From positions 1 to 64,000 of the forward strand of contig JAANDG010000410.1 in the NCBI GenBank assembly GCA_036852015.1: a stretch of DNA of 64,000 nt, in the 5' to 3' direction. Positions 1 through 10,832 of the stretch are shown here, piece by piece (the first letter of the stretch is position 1; the number at the start of each line of letters is the position of its first letter). The notes under the pieces were generated by a model that was not told the origin of the DNA, ran no database searches, and worked only from the letters and a program-made list of their open reading frames with translations. The position numbers and the translations under genes were made by a program. Source of the DNA: Pelodera strongyloides (lineage: Eukaryota; Nematoda; Chromadorea; Rhabditida; Rhabditidae).

Positions 1-700
1 TTCAACTTATCTTTCGAAGTTGAGCAATATTGATCAGAGGGCTCGAGTCTCTATCTCTGTTCCTAAGCCGGTTCTGATTCGTTTTTTGCAATTTCTATGG
101 ATTATCGATCGATATTGATTTTTTCAATTTAATCATACAACTTATCTTTCGAAGTTGAGCAATATTGATCAGAGGGCTCGAGTTTATATCTCGGCTCCTA
201 AGCCGTGTTTTGGCACTGTTTTTGCAATTTCTATGGATTATCGATCGATATTGATTTTTTCAATTTGGCCATTCAACTTATTTTTCGAAGTTGAACAATA
301 TTGATCAGAGGGCTCAAGTCTCTATCTCTACTCCTAAGGCCATTTTTGGCTCTCTGAAAAATTATCGATTGATTATTGATTTTTTTCTGTGCCAACATTC
401 TTCATTCTCGAGGCTGACCACGTTAGCCAAGGTCCCAGGCCAGAAGCTCTCGATGATTTTTTTCGATGTATACTGACGATTTCACTGTTCTGGATGGTCC
501 TTAAGTTCAGTTGGCAATTTGCCAAAATTTAGATTATCGATTTATCGATTTTTGATTAGATCATTTTTCAATTCGTCGATAGTGGATGCGTTTAGGATAG
601 GAATTGGAATTTGGAAAATTTGGCACTTTGCCAGATCTTTTATCTGATAAGATATCGATTATCAAAAAAAAGCCATTTCTAGCTTTTCGCTAAGGACCCT
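1..700. repeat. Tandem repeat, period about 135 bp
   Basis: Three clear copies begin near 1, 137 and 271. Each carries CAACTTATCTTTCGAAGTTG-like sequence, then an ATTGATCAGAGGGCTC block and a TATCGATCGATATTGATTTT block. Copies degrade after about 390, but the ATCGAT-rich block continues to about 700. Short open frames here are repeat read-through, not genes. Confidence 0.8.
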
Positions 701-1019
701 AATGCCGAAGACCCAAGTCCCTAGCTCTACTCTGAAACTCTGTACACGAGCGTTACAGACAGACAGAAGCGCGCGCGCCGAGCTCTAGCGATATGGCTTT
801 AGCTTCAGCTTTTGATTTTGATAAGTTAACTATTTCAATTTTTGATGTTACACTGAATTAGCTTTATCTGTATTTTGAAGATTTTAATGAGATTCGCATT
901 TTGGTCGGTTCGGATTTTCAGAGATTCGGAGTGCGCATTTTGATTATATTCGGATTTTATATCGGCGGACCTTCGGTCGGCCTTCGCTTGCCTGACGTTC
1001 ACTATGCTTTAAATTTGAA

Positions 1020-2754
1020 CTTCGTGTGCAATGTTACCTTTGAGCTACGGTGAACATTGCTTCGGCTTGTTTTTGACGTCATAGATTCTGAATCAGAAGC
1101 GCGATCGAGAATCTGTCTCTGATGCATGCTTCGCTTCAGTATTTTAGTCGATTTGCACCGTTACCTTTGATCTACGATGATCTTTGCACGTCGACTTGTT
1201 TTTGACGTCATAGAATCTGAATCAGAAGCGCGATCGACAATCTGTCTCTGATGCATGCTTCGCTTCAGCATCGGAGTCGATTTGCATCATTATTTTTGAT
1301 CTACGGTGATCTCTGCACGTCGACTTGTTTTTGACGTCATATATTCTGAATCAGAAGCGCGATCAAGAATATGTCTCTGATGCATGCTTCGCTTCAGTAT
1401 TGGAGTCGATTTGCAACGTTACCTTTGATCTACGGTGAATTTTGCACGTCGTCTTGTTTTTGACGTCATAGATTCTGAATCAGAAGCGCGATCGAGAATC
1501 TGTCTCTGATGCATGCTTCGCTTCAGTATTGAAGTCGATTTGCACCGTTACCTTTGATCTACGGTGAACTTTGCACGTCGACTTATTTTTGACGTCATAG
1601 ATTCTGAATCAGAAGCGTGATCAGGAATCTGTCTCTGATGCATGCTTCGCTTCAGCATTGGAGTCGATTTGCATATATACTTTTGATCTAGGGTGAACTT
1701 TGCATGTCGACTTATTTTTGACGTCATAGATTCTGAATCAGAAGCGCGATCAAGAATCTGTCTCTGATGCATGCTCCGCTTCAGTATTGGAGTCGATTTG
1801 CACCGTTACCTTTGATCTACGATGATCTTTGCACGTCGACTTGTTTTTGACGTCTTAGAATCTGAATCAGAAGCGCGATCGACAATCTGTCTCTGATACA
1901 TGCTTCGCTTCAGCATCGGAGTCGATTTGCATCATTATTTTTGATCTACGGTGATCTCTGCACGTCGACTTGTTTTTGACGTCATGGATTCTGAATCAGA
2001 AGCGCGAACGACAATCTGTTTCTGATACATGCTTCACTTCAGCATTGAAGTCGATTTGCATCATTACTTTTGATGTACGGTCAACTTTGCACGTCGACTT
2101 GTTTTTGACGTCATAGATTCTGAATCAGAAACGCGATCGATAATCTGTCTCTGATGCGTGCTTCGCTTCAGCATCGGAGTCGATTTGCCTCGTTACTTTT
2201 GATCCACGATGAAATTTGTACGTCGACTTCTTTTTGACGTCATAGATTCTGAATCAGAAGCGCGATCGATAATCTGTCTCTGATGCGTGCTTCGCTTCAG
2301 CATCGAGTCAATTTGCATCGTTACTTTTGATTTACGGTGATCTTTGCACGTCGACTTGTTTTTGACGTCATAGATTCTGAATCAGAAGCGCAATCGATAA
2401 TTTGTCTCTGATGCGTGCTTCGCTTCAGCATTGGAGTCGATTTGCATCGTTACTTTTGATCTACGGTGATCTTTGCACGTCGACTTGTTTTTGACATCAT
2501 ATATTCTGAATCAGAAGCGCGATCGATAATCTGTCTCTGATGCGTGCTTCGCTTCAGCATCGGAGTCGATTTGCATCGTTACTTTTGATCTACGGTGAAC
2601 TTGGTACGTCGACTTTTTTTGACATCATATATTCTGAATCAGAAGCGCGATCGACAATATGTCTCTGATGCATGCTTCGCTTCAGCATCGTAATCGATTT
2701 GCATCGTTACTTTTGATCTACGGTGAACTTGGCACGTCGACTTTTTTTTGACAT
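1020..2754. repeat. 129-bp satellite array, left block
   Basis: Head-to-tail monomers are anchored on the motif TTCTGAATCAGAAGCGCGAT. The motif recurs at about 1082, 1211, 1340, 1469, 1598, 1727, 1856, 1985, 2114, 2243, 2371, 2500 and 2628, a spacing of 129 or 128 bp. Each monomer also has CTGATGCATGCTTCGCTTCAG, then a GTCGATTTGCA block and GCACGTCGACTTGTTTTTGACGTCAT. The array stops abruptly at 2754, where an insertion begins, and resumes at 3731. No coding capacity is credible. Confidence 0.95.
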
Positions 2755-3730
2755 TATAAAATAAGACCTTGCCCTTAGTCTTACTTTATCTATCGTGTAC
2801 TGTGTATTGTAGTGCATTGCATGAGATATAAATAATAACAAATATACAAGCACATACTTTATGTCTCTTTGCTGTAAGCAGTTAGTATCAGAGACAACGG
2901 CACACTGACTTGTTAGTTGAGCCGCGGCGCGTCATGGATAGAGAGAGAGATCGCCGCGACAACTGTCGTAGGGACACAGCGAGGATGTGAGGAGTAAACA
3001 GCTGGTTGTGATAAAAGTTGATATTGATAGAAATAAGCTGAGCACATCCATATAAAATAAGACCTTGCCCTTAGTCTTACTTTATCTATCGTGTACTGTG
3101 TATTGTAGTGCATTGCATGAGATATAAATAATAACAAATATACAAGCACATACTTTATGTCTCTTTGCTGTAAGCAGTTAGTATCAGAGACAACGGCACA
3201 CTGACTTGTTAGTTGGGCCGCGGCGCGTCATGGATAGAGAGAGAGAGCGCCGCGACAACTGTCATGCTATAGAGACCCAGAGAGGATGTAAGGGGTAAAC
3301 AGCTCATTGTGATAAAAGTTGATATTGATAGAAATAGCTGAGCACATCCATTACATCCCCGCTCCCTAAATAGCATGGTCCCCATGTGAAACAAGGCTAC
3401 CGCGGTCGCCATGTGAAACAAGGCTACCGCGGTCGCCATGTGAAACAAGGCTTTTGCCCAGGCCTTGCTCCAACTGTATTGTGTATGGTGTAGTGTTGTG
3501 TATTGTGCAGAAGATGGAATATATGAGAACAATATTTATGTCCCAGTTAGTGCCAGCTATTGTTAGGACATAGGGCACACTGACTTGTTAGTTGAGCCGC
3601 GGCGCGTCATGGATAGAGAGAGAGATCGCCGCGACAACTGTCGTAGGGACACAGCGAGGATGTGAGGAGTAAACAGCTGGTTGTGATAAAAGTTGATATT
3701 GATAGAAATAAGCTGAGCACATCCATTACA
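2755..3730 (-). mobile_element. LTR-like insertion with internal repeats, inside the satellite
   Basis: The insertion splits a satellite monomer. ACAT lies just left of it (2751-2754) and again at the right junction (3731-3734), consistent with a 4-bp target duplication. It contains two nearly identical units of about 296 bp starting at 2755 and 3051, and a third partial unit at about 3568-3730. Read on the minus strand, units 2 and 3 begin TGTAATGGATGTGCTC and the units end in an A/T-rich ATTTTATA. This resembles LTRs whose internal region has been lost, but no gag or pol sequence is present, so the class is inferred. A 27-bp unit (CATGTGAAACAAGGCTACCG...) is tandemly repeated at about 3382-3455. 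Confidence 0.6.
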
Positions 3731-3865
3731 ACATCATATATTCTGAATCAGAAGCGCGATCGACAATATGTCTCTGATGCATGCTTCGCTTCAGCATCGG
3801 AGTCGATTTGCATCGTTACTTTTGATCTACGGTGAACTTTGCACGTCGACTTGTATTTGACTTCG
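3731..3865. repeat. 129-bp satellite, right flanking monomer
   Basis: One further monomer of the 1020-2754 array (anchor motif at 3737) resumes directly after the LTR-like insertion and then decays into unrelated sequence near 3860. It shows that the insertion at 2755-3730 landed in a pre-existing array. Confidence 0.85.
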
Positions 3866-4740
3866 AAAATTCTGAATTCGTGCGTCATAGATCGATTCTA
3901 ACTATTGATTTATTTTGGACGTGTCTCAAAGACGTCCACACCAAAGTCCACGTCTGATGCTTCAACTTTATTTTTTGGGGTCAAAGTCCACTTTGGAACA
4001 TTTTTTATTTTATTTTATCGATTGATGACGTCATTGAATAATTCTGAATGCATATTTTTCATGGATTCATCTGAGTGTCTTCGACACCAGAGTCTCAGAT
4101 CGATATCTCAATTTTCATTTTTTATTAAATTTTACATTTTTGGGCAGTCACGTGACTTTCGGACGTCAATAACTCTGTTAATATCGATCGATATCGATTT
4201 TTTTGACAAACTCGTTTCTCACAGATTTATTTGCTCCCCATATATGGAGGTTCTGGATGTCGTGCTCAAGTTTCATTTTTTGGCACTTTGCCAAGGCTCA
4301 CTACTGTGCAGACCTTCGAAGGACTGATATCGATTATCGGAAAAAAGCGTTTTCTTATTTTTTGCTAAGGTTCACGTAGCCACCGTGGCTAAGGGCTAGC
4401 TGAACGTTAAGTGGGAAATTCGCATCAACGTTCGTTGTGGTTTACTTTAGAGGATATTAATTCGCCTTTGGAATCTGTGCAATATTGACCGGAGGATTCG
4501 GCTATCTATCCTTACTCCTAAACTATTTTTGCGATTTCCATGGATTATCGATAGATATTGATTGAATTTCGACGTGATATCTGATAAAGCAATCGATAAT
4601 CGGAAAAAAGCTAATTCTTATTTTTCCCTAAGGACCTTAAGGCCAAAGACCCAAACCCGTAACTCTACTGCTAACCACCGATCTGAAACGTGACAGACAG
4701 ACAGACAGACAGAACTCGTCTATATTACTACACAATGCAG
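3866..4740. repeat. Diverged ATCGAT-rich repeat block
   Basis: Scattered blocks resemble the first 700 bases: TATCGATCGATATCGATTTTT near 4180, CAATATTGACCGGAGG near 4470, and GGATTATCGATAGATATTG near 4540. An open frame of 140 codons at 3905-4327 lies wholly in this low-complexity repeat and is not called a gene. Confidence 0.5.
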
Positions 4741-4910
4741 AACAGGGCTAGCTGAACGTTAACTGGAAAATCTGGAGCGTTCGTGACTGACTGACTGACA
4801 GAACTCGTCTATATAAGAGGGCTAATGTGAACATCGAATTCAGTGCTGAGAGAGCTGTTATCACACGGACCGGTCGTGCTAATGGTAAGAAAGTCGCATA
4901 GCGGCATAGC

Positions 4911-5090
4911 ATAGGAAAACGAAATAATTGCCGAAACCACAGAAAAACCATCTGTTGACTGGTTCGTGGCAATTTGGTGAATGGTTTCGATAAAACTTGG
5001 CCACGAATTGGTCACGAACTGGTCACCAAATGGGCAGGTCCATGAAAAACCAGCGAACCGTCACCAAATGGGTTCACCCATTTCTTATGA
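4911..5090. repeat. Dispersed repeat (GGTCACCAAATGG family), copy 1
   Basis: Contains AGGAAAACGAAATAATTGCC, then ACTGGTTCGTGGC, AACTTGG.CACGAATTGGTCA and GGTCACCAAATGG. The same blocks in the same order occur at about 25330-25487, and inverted at about 46270-46480. Class unknown. Confidence 0.7.
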
Positions 5091-5168
5091 AATAAGGCAC
5101 TAACTAAGGCACTAACCGTAACCCAAGGAAAGCAAGCCTATTTTGCCTGAATTATCTAATGGTACGAA

Positions 5169-7573
5169 TTAAATTCTATACCTGTAAATAACGGGCGCCG
5201 GCTGGGTGGATATATAATAAGGATTGTTGCCTGGGGACATGTAGCTGGGAGCTTGAACATTATTGGGATTTGAAGGACGAGACTGAGAAGCTGGAGCATG
5301 GTTAGACTGGGGAGGCTGGGCGATCTGGCTAGGCTTCAGGCTTTTGCCCGCTGGCTTATTAGCCTGCAGGACTGGTTGTGGTCGAAGTACTGATGAGTAT
5401 GATGCGGAAGCGGAACTGTGTACTTGTTGCTGTTGGTTTTGTGAATAATAGTTTTGCGACGGAAACTGTTGCGGAAGCTCAGGAGAAGCAGCTATCGACC
5501 TTGCCTGAAAGCGGAAGATTTGCGATAAAACGGTATGACACCTGTTTTGCAATGTAACTACATTGTGCCAGGGATACGTTTAATTGTCCGGCACAGGTTT
5601 CACAAAGCGCGAACCATAAAGCTTCAATTTGCCTACACAACATGAAAAAGACAACGGCCGAGAAACAAGCGGTTACGTTAGAAGCTCCTAGGATATTATC
5701 GTATGCACAAGGTTTGTCACGGCGGCTCAAGCAATATGTCAAAGTACTCTGCCAGATATTAGCTAAGCACTGCAGATGGTAAAATCACCAAGCATGATGT
5801 TGCCTTTTATACTCTAAGTGTTAGTTTGTTTAACTGTATAAAGCGAAATACCGGCCGGTTTTTGAAACGCACTGAATACTCACGTATTTATGCTAAGTTG
5901 CTCGAATTTAGCTCGATCTTTTATTATAATTTATGTTAATTTGCATAATGTGCATAAGAATGCTGATGTACTCGATGCGTTTCAAAAACCGGCCGGTATT
6001 TCGCTTTAACGCGTATTATTTCCCGGATTTCCAGTATTCGCAGCCTACAGTTCTGCAATCAAACCAAAGGTCTAACCTGATGTCCCAGGTTCTTTACCGA
6101 CAGTGGTTGCCGTATGGTCGATTGTACGTGCGGATGTATCGGTACCGACGGTTTTAGAGGAACCGCACCACCGAGAGTCAAGTAGGAAGGAGGCACGACT
6201 AAAAGAGAACTACTTTATCTTATAAGATTTAGGATTTAGGATGCATTTTGTTATTTATGTGGATTTAGTTTAGTGATAGTCCTTAATTTTTAGGTTTATT
6301 ACCAAGAGTAAGTAACTAACATAAGCATCTCCTGAGGAATAGAGAATAGAATAGAATAGAGAAATAGAGATTTACTTAGGTCCAGGGAAATAGAGGATGC
6401 AAATGTATGCTATTTGAAGTATATACGAACAATTAAACTTACAATTAAATTATAAACCTAGAAAAGAATACCTCGAGGAGCCACAACGGACTGTGACGCG
6501 ATACTGGGTGGGAGGCCTGAAAAGGTTCAATATTGATGACAATTTCCAGTAAATCAGACTACGTACAAAAGAAGTACTTATGCTACAAAAAGTGGCAGCA
6601 AAATAGAGTGCTTATCATACTATACCACGGAAGTTATACTTCAAATCACGGATACTATGCTACAAATTACGGTTTTTATTATACTGAAGCAACAACGCTA
6701 CAAACTACAGGAATTATGCTACAAACTACATTAAAGTGGTCCACCCACCGACTCTAGGAAGAACCGGGGGCAGTGTCGTGTGTACGGGAGGCGGTGTCAC
6801 AACCCTTGCACTGGATGGTGTCACTCGTCTCACTATGGGATCCGCTGGCACGGCGGGCTTCAGAGGAGGGCCTTGCGTGACAGACTGAACTCTTTCCATT
6901 AAAAAAGCATCAAATCTTACAAATACTTAGAATGCTTTAGGTTAGGCAGACTCTAGCTTTAGAGATTCTAACTCTATATGATAGGTCCTTTATACAATAG
7001 AAGAACCAGCAAATCACATGCATCGAAGTCAAACCACCTACGTACGATTGGGCCTAATTTAAAGCCTATTGTAAGCCTAACTTGGAACTACTGTAATTTG
7101 GCAACAAGTGGAGTAATTACAAGCGTATGCTGCAAAATACAGTATCCAACTACACATACGCACTACACTAATTATCCTAGAAAATCCTTAATTACCTTCT
7201 CGATTTCTCCGCTTTTCATCACTTTTTCTATGTATTCTTCCACTAGACGTTTTACCTCGAATTTATCCGCGCCCGTTTCCGAGGCACGCCATACAGACAA
7301 CTGGAACATGGGATTTATGTATGGAAGTTCAGTCTCTCTCTCTCTACCTCTCCCTCTCTCATCCTTTTTCTCTCTTTCCCTCCCTACCTTTCTCATCCCC
7401 TCATCCTCTCTCGTTATCACTTTCTCTCTCTTGTCTTTCTTCCTCTTTCCATCTCTCCTTCTTTTTACAGCAGCTTCTCAGTCTCATTACTTAACCGTTC
7501 TCCACTATTCTCTCGCCTTCCGTCTCAAGCACCGTATCAATCTTTTAATTTGTTAACTCAATCATTCTCTTTT

Positions 7574-7612
<39 letters not shown>

Positions 7613-9125
7613 AACTCTCCTATTTGTTTCTTTGTCTTAATATTACTACGCACAAATGGCACAACATTCCAACAAACATTAGTAGATTATAAAATAAGTG
7701 AAAAATACAGATCGGGAATTTTGCGCGCTGTTTTTCTTATTTAGAAAAAAATAACATTCAGGTAATAACAAAATCTAGAAAGGTGCAGGACTCAGGACAA
7801 TGAAAAAAATGACAGATAATAATTCTCTTAATATAACTGATGTAATATTATTTTGATTTTTAATGAATTTTAGTGAATACTATACGTGTTTAACTATACA
7901 GTAGTCAATGATCCAAAAAAAAGTCCACTCGTCCGATATATCGTAAAAAAAAGTGTAATGTAAACAAATTACCAATAACTGTTTGTAAAGGTGCGGTGGT
8001 AGAAGTTGAGCATAGACAGAACATTCGTGATTTTGCTGGCGATATCTAAAGGAATAAAGGATTTATAATTTTCCATTTCCTGAGTGTCATCCAAATGTAC
8101 AATTAGATTAATTTTTTTTTCTTCTTCTAGAATTTCGCTGGTCACAAATCCAGGGAAATTTCCAGCTTCGCGCACGAAATATTGAAATATGATATGCAAA
8201 TTAGTGTTCACTCAATGCCCGGCGCGACGTACGGTAGTGTTTATGAAGTTCGTGCGGTGACTACACAAATCCCATAAAAAAACTAATAAGATATCTATAA
8301 AATTTTTACAAATGGAATTGGCAGTGGTAGAAAAGGCAATTAATGTCAACGGTAATTAGACCTTTCAATTTCCGGATAGATTTCCGCCCATTGAGACGGC
8401 GTAACTTGAGAATGCACGAAGTGATAAATATCGGAGAGGACCTGAACGAAAAGTGTAAACTTTATTCTAAAGAGATTCACAATTTCACGTAAATGACATT
8501 TATCACAAGATAATTAAGCCTATTAAGCAAAGACATAGAGCACGCTGTGACCATGGAACAAGCCAACTGAAGCTTCGTAAATCCGCTGGAATACATGTCC
8601 CATTTGTTGGTTCACACGTCAACGACTCCCCCGATCCGTGGTATGCAAATTTTGTGAATAGACAGGTGTTCTGCTTTCTACAGTATACGAGTGCCCTCGT
8701 AATAAGCGCTAGAGCGCGCAAAGAAGCAATTGCAAGGAGTAAAGACGAATAACAACCTGTCTTTGAGATGTACGTTGGAGCTGTATTCTCTTGTAGTCTA
8801 TGCAAATAACCGAGCGATTCTACGCGATTTTTAGCCGAATTGAATTCATTTGCGTATGTTTTAGCTTTTTTGCAGTTGCAGTTGTGCAGTTGTCCGACGT
8901 ACGCTTCAAAAACCGGTTGTTGTACCGCTTTAATATAAGCAACATTCATACCTGTGCCTGGTTCGATCCGTCAAATCTCTCATGCACTAAACGCTTCAAA
9001 TCTTTCTTCAGCGGTAGAGTTAAATATCGTTCAAAAGCGCTTTTCGGTCCAATGCAACCGCCCACAATAAACGCCGAGCTGATGTGAATAATCAATAGGA
9101 ATATTGACAAAAGTTCAAGCCTCAT
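5169..9125 (-). CDS. Unrecognised secreted or membrane protein, eight exons
   Basis: Exons (minus, 5' to 3'): 9125-8952, 8441-8362, 8045-7973, 7300-7196, 6884-6749, 6198-6077, 5769-5542, 5504-5169. All have GT donors and AG acceptors, and the phases agree throughout, giving 417 codons. The start follows from the signal peptide MRLELLSIFLLIIHISSA. Residues 19 to about 145 are charged and probably helical (FERYLTLPLKKDLKRL, EVKRLVEEYIEKVMKSGEIE). Exons 5-6 are Pro/Val-rich (VTPPPVHTTLPPVLPRV). Exon 7 holds a short hydrophobic, Cys-rich stretch (TACFSAVVFFML) and is the least certain. Exon 8 is Gln/Pro/Ser-rich (QNYYSQNQQQQVHSS). The end is uncertain: the frame stops at 5169, but a good donor (AG|GTATAG) at 5182 could splice to an unseen exon. 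I know no family for it. A MITE sits in the intron between exons 6 and 7. Confidence 0.55.
5838..6009. mobile_element. TTAA-flanked palindromic MITE, copy 1
   Basis: Terminal inverted repeats read AAGCGAAATACCGGCCGG at the left and the reverse complement at the right. The right end is followed by TTAA; the left flank is ATAA. It lies in an intron of the 5.2-9.1 kb gene. Same family as 20042, 21624, 25598, 28288 and 41580. Confidence 0.85.
7560..7612. repeat. CT microsatellite
   Basis: Near-perfect (CT)n tract in an intron of the 5.2-9.1 kb gene; the imperfect pyrimidine tract extends left to about 7335. Confidence 0.9.
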
Positions 9126-10832
9126 CTTGTCCTTCGATAGAAGGCAATGCTAATTGCGGATAATTAGAATGCCTCAGGTAAGAAAGGTCAAGTTAACCCT
9201 AGAGCTGAAAACAATGTTGTCCAGGTGTTAGCGGCTTAGCAGGTGTGTACGAGGTGGCGCGCCGAATGACCCGCTCGAAAACCCTCAGGCCGACGCGTAG
9301 ACGACCGGTTAATCCGCGTGCTAATCGGGTGCGGAAGCCGCGGCCGCGGAGGTGAGAGGTATCAGATGCGGAACACGGTTTTGGAACGGGACATTGTCCC
9401 CACAGAATGTCCCCAACTACCCAAACAAAGCCGCGGGACCCAATTGGTCCACATACACCGAAAGACAGCGCAAATATTATCGCATTACAGGCAGCTAGAA
9501 GAAGCCGGGCAGAGACAGCGAGAGAATGTACTAAAGTGTTAGACGCTGAGAATAATCACTCTTTGATGCGTTAAGTGCTCGAGTTGTCCAGTTTCATTAA
9601 AGCGGTACGATACGCAGATTCCATGCTAGAAACCCGCATTCCCATGTATTACATCAGGCAAATTGTGCCCCGTTTCGCGTCGATCTGCACAAGAGAGCAC
9701 AGAAATTTGCAGATGAGCTTCAGCTCATAGGGCACCCTTACAAAACGTTTTGACTCAAGGCGTAGGATAAACAACGCTACGGCTACACATCTTCAAGAGT
9801 CGAGTTATTTTAGACCTAGCACAAATTACTAATATTACAGTTTTGCGGTACCGGTGTGAACATAATCCTCAAGCACATTACAACGATATATATTCACCCA
9901 TACACCGTATTCAAATTCATCTCAAAAAAGGACCGAGAGCATATCAGTAAAATCGTAACCCAGCAGTATAGATCAAATTTTTGCCGTAGCAACGTGTAGA
10001 TTACCCCAATGGTGGTGTTGATTACCCTCCCTGTCATCGCAGAACTCCGTCATCACACAAGGATGACGTTCGCCCTCGAGAAATGTGAATAGACTCAAAT
10101 CAGAAGTATTCCTGGCCTGGCACGTCAATGGCCCTCGCGTCATTAAACGATGCAAACGTTATGAAACGGTCAGCATTGAAGAGGTTGGGCTGAATATTTG
10201 AAGAAATCCATAAACTATTTGTTCTGGAAAACTTTAATGCCTAACCGCACTCTTCAACATCATCGAGCATATTTGAAACGCCAATTGCTGCCTAAGAACA
10301 CGTCTTTAGAGTGTAGTATTGTGTCAAAGTCTCAGTCTGCATTTAATTGAAATCACGACTATCATAGATACTGTAAGTTTATTAATAAAGTATAAACATG
10401 CAATGAATAACGATTAGTATGACGAAAAAGCTTTCGCTAACCGTTGGAGGCCACATGAACAGAGATGTATACAAACAATTTTAGTTTACGGCTTTATCTC
10501 TCAACAATTTGTAACAACAAAAAGACAAAAAACAAGAACACCATTATTCGCTACCTGACCCCGATACAAAATGTTTCATCAACAATGGATTTTGAGATAC
10601 AAAAGCAAATTGACTGTGACAAACAATGCCAGCCACCGAAAATGGAGAAAAATCCATCTATGAGATCGGGAGCCAAAACAACAATAACATTCTACTCAGA
10701 AACTATAACAATTGCTAACTATTCTACCAACAAACAAAACGGAGACAGATAAAAGAACAACGGTGGTGTTCTTAACAAGATAAAGCAAGAGGGCGGATCA
10801 GTAAGTTGAGGAACGCATACATACACGTTGGA
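9126..10832. other. Intergenic, no gene seen
   Basis: This separates two minus-strand genes. It should contain the promoter of the 5.2-9.1 kb gene (right of 9125) and the 3' UTR of the RGG-box gene (left of 10833). A minus-strand AATAAA lies at 10378-10383. TTAAAGCGGTACGATACGC at 9593 resembles one end of the TTAA MITE family, without a matching partner. I saw no supportable coding exon. Confidence 0.5.

Noticed and set aside
3905..4327. 140-codon plus-strand open frame
   Set aside because: Lies in diverged ATCGAT-rich repeats and encodes low-complexity Phe/Ser/Ile-rich text.
5107..5146. Possible tiny last exon of the 5.2-9.1 kb gene
   Set aside because: It would need a 35-base intron and overlaps nothing recognisable; direct termination at 5169 is simpler.
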